Below, one piece after another: positions 17,304 to 28,253 of a stretch of 64,000 nucleotides of DNA; the stretch's first letter is position 1; every line of letters starts with the position of its first letter. The notes under the pieces were generated by a model that had not been told where the DNA came from, did no database searches, and was given only the letters and a program-made list of their open reading frames with translations. Origin of the DNA: Brevundimonas sp. UBA6550 (GTDB lineage: Bacteria > Pseudomonadota > Alphaproteobacteria > Caulobacterales > Caulobacteraceae); assembly GCF_002434505.1 (NCBI RefSeq), contig NZ_DJKE01000008.1, positions 100,562 through 164,561 of the forward strand, read 5' to 3'. The position numbers and the translations under genes were made by a program.

Positions 17304-17522
17304 ATGGCTAAGGAAGAACTGCTCGAGTTTCCCGGCACCGTCAGCGAACTGCTGCCGAACGCCACCTTCCGCGTGACGCTTGAGAACGACCACGAGATCA
17401 TCGCCCACACCGCCGGCAAGATGCGCAAGAACCGCATCCGCGTGCTGGCCGGCGACAAGGTGCTGGTCGAAATGACCCCCTACGATCTGACCAAGGGTCG
17501 CATCACCTACCGCTTCAAGTAA
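17304..17522 (+). CDS. infA: translation initiation factor IF-1
   Basis: A 72-residue S1-like OB-fold protein, full family length: [19 protein letters not shown], then [21 protein letters not shown] and the tail [14 protein letters not shown]-1 binds the ribosomal A site during initiation. The ATG at 17304 is the conserved start; the 13 upstream codons in the open frame are not part of it. It precedes maf by 18 nt. Confidence 0.98.
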   Translation: MAKEELLEFPGTVSELLPNATFRVTLENDHEIIAHTAGKMRKNRIRVLAGDKVLVEMTPYDLTKGRITYRFK

Positions 17523-17540
17523 GGGCAGGCCGGCATTTCC

Positions 17541-18122
17541 GTGTCTGGGGCCCGTCCTGAACTTGTGCTGGCGTCGTCCAGCCCGCGTCGCATCGAACTG
17601 CTGGCGCAGGTCGGCATCACACCCGACCATATCGACCCCGCCGATATCGACGAGACGCCGCTGAAGGGCGAAACCCCGCCGCGTCTGGCCGAGCGTCTCG
17701 CCACGTCCAAGGCGCGGGTCGTCGCGGCGCGTCGGCCCGAGGCGGTGGTCATCGCCGCCGATACGGTGGTGGCGGTCGGTCGCCGCTTTCTGGAAAAGGC
17801 GGCTGACGAGGCGGAAGCGACTCGGTTTCTGAAACTTCTGTCCGGGCGCAATCACCGCGTCTTCACCGGGGTCGCCGTGGTGCGGGACGGGAAACTGTCG
17901 GCGCGCGTCAGCGAAACCCGCGTCGCCTTCAAGCCGCTGTCCGACCACGAGATCGCGACCTATGTCGCCACCGGCGACTGGCGCGGCAAGGCCGGGGCCT
18001 ATGGCATCCAGGGACCGGCCGGCGCCTTCGTCCAGCGAATCGTCGGCAGCCATCCTTCGGTGATGGGCCTTCCTTTGTATGAGGCGGTTCAACTGCTGCA
18101 CGGCGTCGGTTGGCGGCCGTGA
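17541..18122 (+). CDS. maf: Maf-family nucleotide pyrophosphatase
   Basis: A 193-residue house-cleaning nucleotide pyrophosphatase with the N-terminal LASSSPRRIELLAQVGI (10-26), IAADTVVAV with the catalytic Asp (about 71-79) and the C-terminal KAGAYGIQGPAGAFV. It hydrolyses non-canonical or excess dTTP/UTP-type nucleotides. It starts with GTG. The end overlaps the RNase E/G gene by 4 nt (GTGA). Confidence 0.95.
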   Translation: MSGARPELVLASSSPRRIELLAQVGITPDHIDPADIDETPLKGETPPRLAERLATSKARVVAARRPEAVVIAADTVVAVGRRFLEKAADEAEATRFLKLLSGRNHRVFTGVAVVRDGKLSARVSETRVAFKPLSDHEIATYVATGDWRGKAGAYGIQGPAGAFVQRIVGSHPSVMGLPLYEAVQLLHGVGWRP

Positions 18123-19153
18123 GCGGGCCGGTCGAGGTCTTCCTCGACGAAACCCCGGGCGAGACGCGCGGCGCGATCCTGCGAAACGGCCGGTTCACCC
18201 ATCTTCTTATTCAGCGCGAGAGCGACGTGGCGCAGATGCAGCTGGGCGCCCGTTCGATCGGGCGGGTGGTCGAGGTCAATCCCGGGCTGCGCGGCGCCTT
18301 TGTCGATCTGGGCGCCGGTGCGCGCGCTTTCCTGCCCTTCAATCGCAATGATCGGCTGACCCAGGGGCAGAGGCTCGAAGTCGTCGTCTCGGCGGAGCCG
18401 CGATTCGGCAAGGGCGCCGTCGTTCGCCGCCTGGGGTCGGGGGAGGGCGCGCCGCGCCTGATCCAGAAAGCGCCAAGCGTCGCCGACCAGTTGCGCGCGC
18501 TCGCGCCCGGCGAGGAATCAGTCGTTGGGATCGCGGCGATCGACGCGGTTATGGAAGCCGAGGAGGAGGCGCTTGCGCGAACCCATCTCTTTCCCGCGCA
18601 TGGCCTCGATCTGTCGCTGGAGCGCACTCGCGCCCTGATCGCCATCGACATCGACCATGCGCCCACGCCCGGCCGCGATCCGAAACAGGGCAGGGCGGCG
18701 GCGAATCGCGAGGGATTGAACCAGGCGGCGCGTCTGATCGGTCTGCGCCGTTGGGGCGGCCTCGTGGTCGTCGATCTGGTCGGGGACGGACGGGACGCGG
18801 CGGCGCAATCCGAGGCGGTTCGCGCCGCCTTCGGCCATGAAGCGCAGGCGGTGTTCGGCCCCGTCAGCCGGTTCGGCCTGCTGGAGCTATCCTTGCCCTG
18901 GCGTCACACGCCGCTGGAGGACGTGCTGCTGGACGTCGATGGCCGACCTTCGCTCCAGACCCGCGCCCAGGCTTTGGTCCGCAGGTTGAGGCGACATCTG
19001 TTGGCCGATACGGCTGCGCCCCGCATCGTCGCACGTTGCACGCCGGAGGAGGCGGCCGTTCTCGCCCCATTAGTCGAACGTCTGGGGCCGCGCGCCGCAG
19101 TTCGGCCGGACGCCGCCGTCGCCGCCGGACGCGGCCATATAGAAGAGACCTGA
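18119..19153 (+). CDS. short RNase E/G-family ribonuclease
   Basis: A 344-residue protein with an N-terminal S1-type domain (IGRVVEVNPGLRGAFVDLG, about 40-58) and the RNase E/G catalytic core with acidic patches in ALIAIDIDHAPTPGR (about 177-191) and GGLVVVDLVGDGRD (about 218-231), the two metal-binding Asp positions. It lacks the CPxCxG zinc-link motif and the C-terminal scaffold of RNase E, so it is a minimal form, shorter than RNase G (about 490). The start GTG at 18119 overlaps the maf stop. It sits just ahead of yacG. Confidence 0.86.
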   Translation: MSGPVEVFLDETPGETRGAILRNGRFTHLLIQRESDVAQMQLGARSIGRVVEVNPGLRGAFVDLGAGARAFLPFNRNDRLTQGQRLEVVVSAEPRFGKGAVVRRLGSGEGAPRLIQKAPSVADQLRALAPGEESVVGIAAIDAVMEAEEEALARTHLFPAHGLDLSLERTRALIAIDIDHAPTPGRDPKQGRAAANREGLNQAARLIGLRRWGGLVVVDLVGDGRDAAAQSEAVRAAFGHEAQAVFGPVSRFGLLELSLPWRHTPLEDVLLDVDGRPSLQTRAQALVRRLRRHLLADTAAPRIVARCTPEEAAVLAPLVERLGPRAAVRPDAAVAAGRGHIEET

Positions 19154-19156
19154 CCG

Positions 19157-19357
19157 ATGTCGATCTGCCCCATCTGCCGCAAGGCCGACGCTGATCCCAA
19201 ATACAAGCCCTTCTGCTCGCGCCGGTGTTCCGAGGTGGATCTGCAGCGCTGGTTCACCGGCGCCTACGCCATTCCCGCCGCCCTGGACGAAGGCGCCGAA
19301 GATGATGACGAAAACGATGGATTGGGCGCTGGACAGGCGCAAAAGCCTCCCCTATAG
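19157..19357 (+). CDS. yacG: DNA gyrase inhibitor / zinc-binding protein YacG
   Basis: A 66-residue protein with a four-Cys zinc site, CPIC near 4-7 and C at about 21 and 25 in FCSRRCSEVDLQRWF, followed by GAYAIP. E. coli YacG inhibits gyrase by blocking DNA binding. The tail (about 45-66) is acidic and disordered. It follows the RNase E/G gene by 3 nt, ending the infA-maf-rng-yacG run. Confidence 0.93.
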   Translation: MSICPICRKADADPKYKPFCSRRCSEVDLQRWFTGAYAIPAALDEGAEDDDENDGLGAGQAQKPPL

Positions 19358-19384
19358 ACCCGCCTCTCGCGACGCCGCGTCGGC

Positions 19385-19460
19385 GCCTGGATAGCTCAGC
19401 TGGTAGAGCAGCGGATTGAAAATCCGCGTGTCGGTGGTTCGAACCCGCCTCCAGGCACCA
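19385..19460 (+). tRNA. tRNA-Phe (anticodon GAA)
   Basis: A 76-nt gene: acceptor GCCTGGA pairs with TCCAGGC, D arm AGCTCAGCTGGTAGAGC, anticodon loop TTGAAAA gives GAA, T loop TTCGAAC, CCA encoded. Confidence 0.97.
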
Positions 19461-20000
19461 CTCTTTTATTTCCCGAAATCGTCATCCATTCCCAGGCTGT
19501 CATGAGCATCCTTTTGCGCTCACGCTTGGAAGGTCGGTTCGACGTCGGCAGGGACGATCCGTCGCGATCTTTGCAATTCGGGCATGAAACCGCCGATGGA
19601 TCGCTGTTTGGAACAAGCTTGCTCCAACTGACGCGCCGCCTTCATCAAAATGTCGCGCGGCAACGCTTCAATGCGAGGCGCGGGCGAAACTTTTCTCCCG
19701 TCCCCTGGGGGAGTTAAAAGCCGTCCTTGTCCCTTGACGCTCCGGTAAGGGTTCTTCAAAGGGGTTGAGACGCCTTCCCGAGGAGGCGTTAACGCGAACG
19801 GTCGGAGAGTTGCTCTTCGGCGGTTCGGACATCGGAGGCGACGCGGGCGACCGCATCGGCCTCCACCAAAGATTTCAGCGGACTTCGATCCTCGAGGGGG
19901 ACGGGGTGCGCTGAAGGAAACATTTCAGGTTGGGGAGCGGTCGCTGACTATGGCCGCACCTTTGGTTCCACGAGTCAGACCAAGCAGGAACTGGCGAACT
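19461..20000. other. 540-bp intergenic region before exbB; no convincing gene
   Basis: Two opposing open frames (19502-19717 plus, 19520-19759 minus) overlap one another, lack ribosome sites and resemble no family. A TTGACG at 19735-19740 could be a -35 element for exbB, and a hairpin with arms GACGCC/GGCGTT lies at about 19768-19790. The region probably holds the exbB promoter and a long 5' UTR. Confidence 0.5.
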
Positions 20001-20885
20001 ATGCTGAACAGCAAAAAGACGAACATCCTTCTCGCCATGGCCGGCGCCGCCGCGCTGATGGCGAGCTCGCCGGTTCTGGCCCAGGCCCCGGCCGAGCCGA
20101 CCCCGGCTGCCTCGACTGCGGCGCCCGCCGCAGCCTCGGCGACCCCGGAAGCCGACCCCGCGTCGATGAACGAAGCCGTTGGCGGCGGTCATCACGGCGG
20201 CGGCATCACCCCGATCTCCATGTTCATGGAAGCCACGGTGGTCGTTAAGGTCGTCATGGCCGGCCTGCTTCTGGCCTCGATCCTGTCGTGGACCCTTCTG
20301 CTGATCAAACTGTTCGAGTTCGGTTCGCTGAACCGCAAGACGGACAACTTCCTCGAAACCTTCCGCGGCGCTCGCACCATCGCTGACATGCGCGCCGTCG
20401 CCACCCAGGAAGAGTTCGACGGCAACCCGCTGGCCGACATGGCCGCCGCCGCCACCGAGGAAATCGAACTGTCGCGTCAGTCGGGCCTGTCGGTCACCGG
20501 CGATCACCTGGACTCGGCCCTGGGCCGCGCCCAAGCCGCCGTCGCTGCCGTGCAATCCGGTCTGGCCAAGCGCCTGTCGGGCGGCCAGCAGTTCCTGGCT
20601 TCCGTTGGGTCCATCGGGCCGTTCGTCGGTCTGTTCGGCACCGTTTACGGCATCATGAACTCCTTCATCGGCATCGCCGAATCCAACACGACCAACCTGG
20701 CCGTCGTTGCTCCGGGTATCGCCGAGGCCCTGCTGGCCACCGGTATCGGCCTGTTCGCCGCTATCCCGGCCGTCGTGTTCTACAACTACTTCAACACCCG
20801 CATCGCCGGTTACGGCACCCGCGCCGACGGCTTCGCCGCTGAGCTGCTGAACGGCATCTCGCGTCAGCTCGACAAGGGAGCGTAA
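20001..20885 (+). CDS. exbB: ExbB/TolQ-family proton channel protein
   Basis: A 294-residue inner-membrane protein. It begins with a signal-like hydrophobic segment ending in VLAQ (about 28) and an Ala/Pro/Thr-rich linker to about 65, then three helices of the MotA/TolQ/ExbB fold: about 80-105, then GSIGPFVGLFGTVYGIMNSF (about 195-214) and GLFAAIPAVVFYNYF (about 240-255). With ExbD it uses the proton gradient to energise TonB. The N-terminal periplasmic extension with signal peptide is the long ExbB form seen in many alphaproteobacteria. ATG 20001 is chosen; an in-frame ATG at 19950 would prepend a basic segment before the signal. Confidence 0.94.
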   Translation: MLNSKKTNILLAMAGAAALMASSPVLAQAPAEPTPAASTAAPAAASATPEADPASMNEAVGGGHHGGGITPISMFMEATVVVKVVMAGLLLASILSWTLLLIKLFEFGSLNRKTDNFLETFRGARTIADMRAVATQEEFDGNPLADMAAAATEEIELSRQSGLSVTGDHLDSALGRAQAAVAAVQSGLAKRLSGGQQFLASVGSIGPFVGLFGTVYGIMNSFIGIAESNTTNLAVVAPGIAEALLATGIGLFAAIPAVVFYNYFNTRIAGYGTRADGFAAELLNGISRQLDKGA

Positions 20886-20890
20886 GACGG

Positions 20891-21325
20891 ATGGCCGCCA
20901 AGATTAAATCGGGCGGCGCTGGCAACGTGGTCGAGGCCAACAGCGATATCAACGTTACGCCTTTCGTTGATATCATGCTGGTCTTGCTCATCATCTTCAT
21001 GGTGGCGGCTCCGCTAGCCTCCGTGTCGGTGCCCGTCGAGTTGCCAATCGCCGTCGCCAAGGCGGCCCCGAATCCGCCCAAGCCGGTCTATATTTCGATC
21101 CAGAACGACGGCGACGTCTATGTGGGCGACTTCCGGACCGACGTCGGCTCTCTGGGTGAAGATCTGCTGAAACAGATCGGATCCCGGAACCCGGCCGATG
21201 AGCGGATCTTCATTCGGGGCGACCAGAACACCCGTTACGGCGATTTCATGCAGGTCATGAACGCGCTGCAGGATAACGGCTTCTACAGCGTTGCACTGGT
21301 CGGCGAAGACCAGGCGACGAGCTAG
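20891..21325 (+). CDS. exbD: ExbD-family biopolymer transporter
   Basis: A 144-residue protein with one N-terminal helix carrying the proton-path Asp in INVTPFVDIMLVLLIIFMV (about 20-38) and a periplasmic domain with RGDQNTRYGDFMQVMNAL (about 109-126). It lies 5 nt after exbB and 14 nt before tonB, forming one operon. Only one exbD copy is present here. Confidence 0.96.
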   Translation: MAAKIKSGGAGNVVEANSDINVTPFVDIMLVLLIIFMVAAPLASVSVPVELPIAVAKAAPNPPKPVYISIQNDGDVYVGDFRTDVGSLGEDLLKQIGSRNPADERIFIRGDQNTRYGDFMQVMNALQDNGFYSVALVGEDQATS

Positions 21326-21339
21326 AGCGCGGAGATAGT

Positions 21340-22059
21340 ATGACAGACGTCGAATATCATCGCAGTCGTTACGACGTACCCAAGTCGAAGGGCTTCATGG
21401 GGGTTTCCTACCCCGTGCTGATCGTTTGCCTGCTGGTCGTCACCATCCTGTTCGCCTTGCTGATCTTCTTCCTGCAGCAGTCCAAGTTCAAGCTGAAGGA
21501 ATTCAACTACGTCGACGAGTCCGTCGAGGTCGAGTTGGTCGAGCCGGTTCCGCCGCCTCCGCCGCCTCCGCCCCCGCCGCCTCCGCCGACGGATCAGCCG
21601 CCGCCGCCCAAGCTTCAGGTGCGCGTGCCGGCGCCGGTCCCGAACGTCACGCCTCCTCCGCCGGTGAACATCACGCCGACGAAGAAGGAAGATCGGGTGG
21701 AATACACGGGTCCGCCCGTGAATATTCCTGGACCGCCGCCGCCGCCCGCTCCGCCGGCTCCGGCTCGTCCGTCGACGATCACGAACGTCCAATGGGCGCG
21801 CCAGCCGCGTCCGACCGCGGACGACTTCCCGGCGCGCGCGCTGGAACGTGAGATCAGCGGATCGGCCACCGTGGAGTGCACCGCGCGCTCCAACGGGTCG
21901 CCGGCCAACTGCCAGGTGATCTCGGAAGAGCCCGCAGGCATGGGCTTCGGACGCGCCGCCGTTCGCGTGGTTCAGCGTGGACAACTGTCCCCGCGGACCG
22001 TCGATGGCGCCGCCCAGGATGCGACCTTCCGCGTTCGGGTGCCGTTCAACCTCGGTTGA
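21340..22059 (+). CDS. tonB: energy transducer TonB
   Basis: A 239-residue protein with a cytosolic N terminus, one helix (about 26-46, VLIVCLLVVTILFALLIFF), an uninterrupted run of about 13 prolines near 69-81 followed by more Pro-rich sequence to about 145, and a C-terminal TonB domain (about 150-239) with SGSATVECTARSNGSPANC. It spans the periplasm to open TonB-dependent outer-membrane receptors. Two cysteines in the C-terminal domain could form a disulfide. No receptor gene is adjacent. Confidence 0.95.
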   Translation: MTDVEYHRSRYDVPKSKGFMGVSYPVLIVCLLVVTILFALLIFFLQQSKFKLKEFNYVDESVEVELVEPVPPPPPPPPPPPPPTDQPPPPKLQVRVPAPVPNVTPPPPVNITPTKKEDRVEYTGPPVNIPGPPPPPAPPAPARPSTITNVQWARQPRPTADDFPARALEREISGSATVECTARSNGSPANCQVISEEPAGMGFGRAAVRVVQRGQLSPRTVDGAAQDATFRVRVPFNLG

Positions 22060-22080
22060 GCCAAGAAGCGATCAAGACGA

Positions 22081-22113
22081 AACGCCCCGGAGAGCCATCT
22101 CCGGGGCGTTTTT
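22081..22113 (+). terminator. intrinsic terminator of the exbB-exbD-tonB operon
   Basis: Perfect 13-bp stem (22081-22093 with 22098-22110), 4-nt loop, then TTT. It lies 22 nt after the tonB stop. Confidence 0.95.
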
Positions 22114-22212
22114 CTTTGGCCGGGCGCCGACGGAAATCTCCTGATGAAATCGCACGAAGTCGCTTGATCGCATCGGTCAGGCCCGGTAGAGAACGCGCCT
22201 CGCGATGAGCGG

Positions 22213-22289
22213 GCCGCCTTAGCTCAGTTGGTTAGAGCGCCGGTTTGTGGAACCGGAGGTCCTCAGTTCAAGCCTGAGAGGCGGTACCA
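22213..22289 (+). tRNA. tRNA-His (anticodon GTG)
   Basis: Acceptor GCCGCCT pairs with AGGCGGT (closing G-U), D arm AGCTCAGTTGGTTAGAGC, anticodon loop TTGTGGA gives GTG, T loop TTCAAGC, CCA encoded. Confidence 0.96.
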
Positions 22290-22386
22290 TCGCAAAGCGC
22301 GGCCAGGCTTGAAGCCGGCCGGCGCAGCGACCATCTCCTGATCATCGGCGCATTGGCCGATCCCCCACATCGACAGGAGAGCGCGA

Positions 22387-23373
22387 ATGAAGATGCGCAA
22401 GCTGGGCCCGAACGGACCCGAGGTTTCGGCCATCGGCCTGGGCTGCATGGGCATGAGCGCCTTCTATGGCGGCGCGGACGAAGCCCAGTCGGTGTCGGTC
22501 ATTCACCGCGCGCTCGATCTGGGGATCACCCTTTTCGATACGGCCGAAATGTATGGGCCGCATACGAATGAGGTTCTGGTGGGCCGGGCGCTCAAGGATC
22601 GTCGGGACAAGGCGTTCATCGCCACCAAGTTCGGCATCAACTACAACGCCGACCGCAGCCGCCTGATGACGGACGGCAGCCCCGCCAACGTCAGGCGCGC
22701 CATCGAAGGCAGCCTCCAGCGCCTGGGCGTCGATCACGTCGATCTCTATTACCTGCACCGGGTGGATCCGGACACGCCGATCGAGGAGACCGTCGGCGCG
22801 ATGGCCGAACTGGTCCAGGAGGGCAAGGTGCGCTTCCTGGGTCTGTCCGAGGCCGCGCCGGACACCTTGCGCAAGGCCCATGCGACCCATCCGATCACGG
22901 CGCTGCAGACGGAGTATTCGCTGTGGAGCCGCGAGCCTGAGGACGACCTGTTCGCCGTGACCCGCGAACTGGGTATCGGCTTCGTGCCCTACAGCCCGCT
23001 GGGACGCGGCTTCCTGTCCGGCGACATCACATCGATCGAAGATCTGGACGCCGACGACTTCCGTCGCAGCAATCCCCGCTTCATGGACGAGAACTTCCAG
23101 AAGAACCTGGATCTTGTGGACGCGGTCAAGGCCATCGCGGCCGACAAGGGCGCCACGGCCGCTCAACTGGCCCTGGCCTGGGTGCTGGCGCAAGGCGATG
23201 ATCTGGTCCCCATCCCCGGCACACGCCGCATCGCGACGCTGGAGCAGAATGCGGCCGCCGTGGACCTCGTGCTGTCGCCGGAAGACCTGGCCCGTATCGA
23301 CGCGGTCTTCCCCAAGGGCGCCGCCAGCGGGCATCGCTATGCCGAGGCGGCGCGCGCGGCCTTGAATCGTTGA
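22387..23373 (+). CDS. aldo/keto reductase
   Basis: A 328-residue NADPH-dependent oxidoreductase with the complete catalytic tetrad: D51 and Y56 (FDTAEMYG), K81 (ATKFG) and H124 (YYLHR). The C-terminal [15 protein letters not shown] binds the cofactor phosphate. It resembles AKR13-type or YajO-like enzymes that reduce aldehydes or ketones; the natural substrate is unknown. It stands alone between tRNA-His and a strong terminator. Confidence 0.93.
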   Translation: MKMRKLGPNGPEVSAIGLGCMGMSAFYGGADEAQSVSVIHRALDLGITLFDTAEMYGPHTNEVLVGRALKDRRDKAFIATKFGINYNADRSRLMTDGSPANVRRAIEGSLQRLGVDHVDLYYLHRVDPDTPIEETVGAMAELVQEGKVRFLGLSEAAPDTLRKAHATHPITALQTEYSLWSREPEDDLFAVTRELGIGFVPYSPLGRGFLSGDITSIEDLDADDFRRSNPRFMDENFQKNLDLVDAVKAIAADKGATAAQLALAWVLAQGDDLVPIPGTRRIATLEQNAAAVDLVLSPEDLARIDAVFPKGAASGHRYAEAARAALNR

Positions 23374-23394
23374 GCGCCAGACGTCTGAAATGAA

Positions 23395-23428
23395 AAAGGC
23401 CCGGTCGGATCGCTCCGGCCGGGCCTTT
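23395..23428 (+). terminator. intrinsic terminator after the aldo/keto reductase
   Basis: Perfect 10-bp outer stem (23395-23404 with 23419-23428) with A run on the left and TTT on the right. The opposite-facing DUF2147 gene ends 20 nt away, so it may serve both strands. Confidence 0.9.
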
Positions 23429-23448
23429 CGTCTGTCTGGCGGCAAGAC

Positions 23449-23871
23449 CTACTGAATGCGGGTCCAGGTCTGGGTCTTGCACAGCGGGGCGACGATGCAG
23501 CCGCGCAGGCGCAGGGTATTGTCGTTGGTCATGGTGATGGTGCCGCGATAGGTGCCGCCGTCCGCCGGATTATAGACCGAACCGTTGCGCCACTCCGTCG
23601 GCCCGCCGGTGAAGCCCGTCAGCATGGGCAGGTTGCGCAGGGTGCGGGTCCGCTGAGCCGCATCGCGGTTATGCTCGTCGCGCGCACCGGCGTTGGCGCG
23701 GATATGGTCGGACGTCACCAGCGTGCCGCACAGGGCCTGGCCGCAGCGCGCGATGCGAACCTGCCCGCCGTTGGTCGGAGTCTGCCACAGGCCGGTGGGG
23801 TCGCCGGCCAGGGCGGGCGTGGCGAGCGCGCCGGTCAGGGCCGCGGCGGCCAGCAGAATCTTTATCTTCAT
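23449..23871 (-). CDS. DUF2147-family periplasmic protein
   Basis: A 140-residue protein with a Sec signal peptide (MKIKILLAAAALTGALATPALAG, cleavage near 22), then GLWQTPTNGGQVRIARCG and a C-terminal LRLRGCIVAPLCKTQTW. This is the DUF2147 pattern, a small beta-barrel fold of unknown role. Cys pairs suggest disulfides in the periplasm. ATG 23871 has AGGA upstream; the longer frame is rejected because it precedes the signal peptide. Confidence 0.88.
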   Translation of the reverse strand: MKIKILLAAAALTGALATPALAGDPTGLWQTPTNGGQVRIARCGQALCGTLVTSDHIRANAGARDEHNRDAAQRTRTLRNLPMLTGFTGGPTEWRNGSVYNPADGGTYRGTITMTNDNTLRLRGCIVAPLCKTQTWTRIQ

Positions 23872-23931
23872 GGTCGTTTCCTTTGTCCTCAGGCCGCTTG
23901 GGACGGTCCTCTTGAAGAACACGCTGATCCT

Positions 23932-23959
23932 GATTTCCGTCGAAAACAAGTCGGAAATC
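23932..23959. repeat. inverted repeat upstream of the DUF2147 gene
   Basis: GATTTCCG (23932-23939) and CGGAAATC (23952-23959) form a perfect 8-bp inverted repeat with a 12-nt spacer, about 60 nt upstream of the minus-strand start. It could be an operator or RNA hairpin; no matching regulator is known to me. Confidence 0.4.
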
Positions 23960-24069
23960 GCGGCCGGAAAATGTGAACATGGGCGACGTTACGTCAAGTT
24001 TTCAGGCGCTTGGCGGCATTGGAGGCGCCGTGTCGCGGCGATATCCGACGGCCCCGAGCAGCTTGAAGA

Positions 24070-26409
<2,340 letters not shown>

Positions 26410-26510
26410 TTATCATCTGTCGGCGGTCGCGTGCATCGTCATGACTGCGAACGAACGGCTGACGCGAGGTTCGGGTGCCGCTAGGGTCGGGCGGCCTTTA
26501 CGGAGTTCGC

Positions 26511-27467
26511 ATGATCCGCCCGACCGCCTGTTCCCTTCTATTGGCCGCTCTGTTGATCGGCGGCTGCACGCCGGTTTCGCCCGTAACGGTCGCCGGCGCG
26601 CCGACGGCCAGTCCCGTGGTCTCCAGTCCGCTGCTGGACGATGTGCGCATCCTGTCCGGCGACGACATGCAGGGGCGCGACACCGGCTCGGCGGGCGGCG
26701 AGCGGGCGCGGGCCTATATCGTGTCGCGGCTGGAGGCGATGGGGGTTCAGCCCGCATCCTTCGGCCGGCTTCAACCGTTCGAGGCGCCGGGACGCACGCG
26801 CGAGGGCGTGAAACGGTTCAGCGGCGTCAACATCGTCGGCCTGATCCCCGGCACGCGGGTGGCGGACCGCTATATCGTGGTGACGGCCCACTACGATCAT
26901 GTCGGCATCAACGACAGCCAGATCTATCACGGCGCCGACGACAATGCGTCGGGCGTGGCGACGATGCTGGAGCTGGCGCGGCGGCTGAAGGCCGATCCGC
27001 CGGAGCACAGCGTGCTGATCGTGGCTCTGGATGGGGAGGAGCGAGGGCTGCTGGGCGCGCGAGAATTCGTCAAGGCGCCGCCCGTGCCGCTGGCGTCCGT
27101 CAGCCTGAACCTGAACTTCGACATGACGGCGCGCGCGGAGACCGACGGACATCTGTGGGTCACCGGCGGTCATCAGCACCCCGATCTGCGCCGCATCTTG
27201 CAGGCGACCCCGGCGCAGGGGGCCGTGTCCTTCGCCTTCGGCAAGGACACGCCGCAGGACACGGGCGAGAACAACTGGGTCGAGGCGTCCGATCACGCCG
27301 CCTTCCACGCGGTGGGGGTGCCGTTCCTCTATATGGGCGTCGACTATCATCCCGATTACCACCGGCCCAGCGACACCTTCGAGCGGATCGATCCGGCGGT
27401 GTTCACCAATGCCACGGACCTGGCCATCGCGGGCTTTCAGGCCCTGGACAAGGCGCTGGACCGATGA
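26511..27467 (+). CDS. M28-family metallopeptidase lipoprotein
   Basis: A 318-residue protein with a lipoprotein signal (lipobox LIGGC near 17-20). The catalytic part has the M28 di-zinc ligands: His in TAHYDHVG, Asp in GADDNASG, the Glu pair in LDGEERGLLG, Asp in LNFDMTAR and His in YHRPSDTFERID. It is probably an aminopeptidase on the periplasmic face of a membrane. ATG 26511 opens the signal peptide; the 12 upstream codons are excluded. It couples to the next lipoprotein gene through an ATGA overlap. Confidence 0.92.
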   Translation: MIRPTACSLLLAALLIGGCTPVSPVTVAGAPTASPVVSSPLLDDVRILSGDDMQGRDTGSAGGERARAYIVSRLEAMGVQPASFGRLQPFEAPGRTREGVKRFSGVNIVGLIPGTRVADRYIVVTAHYDHVGINDSQIYHGADDNASGVATMLELARRLKADPPEHSVLIVALDGEERGLLGAREFVKAPPVPLASVSLNLNFDMTARAETDGHLWVTGGHQHPDLRRILQATPAQGAVSFAFGKDTPQDTGENNWVEASDHAAFHAVGVPFLYMGVDYHPDYHRPSDTFERIDPAVFTNATDLAIAGFQALDKALDR

Positions 27468-27961
27468 GGCGTCTGCTGGGGGCGGTCGCCGTGCTGGGGC
27501 TGCTGGCCGTCGGCGCCTGTGAACGGCGCGAAGACCCTGCCCGGCCACACAGCGTTGGGCAAACCGCCGTGTTTCGTCACGACCTCAGCGGCGATGTGTC
27601 GGGCGAGTATCGGCCGGCTGCAGCCGACGAAGCCGCCGTCGCGTCGCTGTTCATCGGCCAGAAGGCGGCGTTCGCGGCCTGGGAGGGCGGGGCTCGCAGC
27701 GCGCCGCCCCTGATCTTGACGCTGAACGGGCCTCAAGGCGAGGAGCGGGTTCTGCCGGAGACGTATCGCGTCACCGATGCATCCGTTCGGATGACGGGCG
27801 CGACGCCAGAGGGCCGGATCGAGCTGGAAGCGCGTATCGACCAGGATGCGCTGGCGACCGCCCGCCGAAATCTGGGCGACCGCACCGTTGTCATTTCGGG
27901 GACCGTGCAGTCAGCCGGCCGACGAGCGCCCATCGCCCTGACGGCCTGGAACGGCGACTGA
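27464..27961 (+). CDS. hypothetical lipoprotein coupled to the M28 peptidase
   Basis: A 165-residue protein starting with MRRLLGAVAVLGLLAVGAC, an evident lipobox (predicted lipid Cys19). The rest is a single small domain with strands around 86-125 (LILTLNGPQGEERVLPETYRV) and 140-160. No known motif. Its ATG overlaps the peptidase stop, so the two are translated together and may work together at the same membrane. Confidence 0.75.
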   Translation: MRRLLGAVAVLGLLAVGACERREDPARPHSVGQTAVFRHDLSGDVSGEYRPAAADEAAVASLFIGQKAAFAAWEGGARSAPPLILTLNGPQGEERVLPETYRVTDASVRMTGATPEGRIELEARIDQDALATARRNLGDRTVVISGTVQSAGRRAPIALTAWNGD

Positions 27962-27962
27962 C

Positions 27963-28151
27963 TTAAAGCAGGATGCGAACGACCAGATAGACGCCGCCGG
28001 AGACCAGCGCCCAGAGCAGGATGCTGAACCCCGTCAGCACGCCTATCGTCATCCGCCCCGACCATCCTGGTCCTGGGGGTTGTCCACCGCGAGCCGGTTC
28101 GGCGGCCGCAGGGCGCTTGTCGTCATTGGCGGGTGCGGATCGCATTCGCAA
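27963..28151 (-). CDS. small single-pass membrane protein
   Basis: A 62-residue frame: a polar N-terminal half (MRMRSAPANDDKRP, then Ala/Gly/Pro) and one C-terminal hydrophobic helix (about 35-60, TIGVLTGFSILLWALVSGGVY). It is divergent from the sugar transferase 102 nt away and convergent with the lipoprotein gene. The ribosome site is weak (AGG about 8 nt upstream). Function unknown. Confidence 0.6.
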   Translation of the reverse strand: MRMRSAPANDDKRPAAAEPARGGQPPGPGWSGRMTIGVLTGFSILLWALVSGGVYLVVRILL

Positions 28152-28253
28152 CCTATGGTAGGTGTCGTTCTCATCGTCAACAGCTTGAAGGGGTCGGGAT
28201 CGAGGGTTGCGTTTTCAGCAACCCGAAGCGATTGTTCGGTGGGGAGGGGTCTG

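Noticed and set aside
19502..19759. Two opposing small frames between tRNA-Phe and exbB
   Set aside because: They overlap each other, have no ribosome sites and resemble no family.
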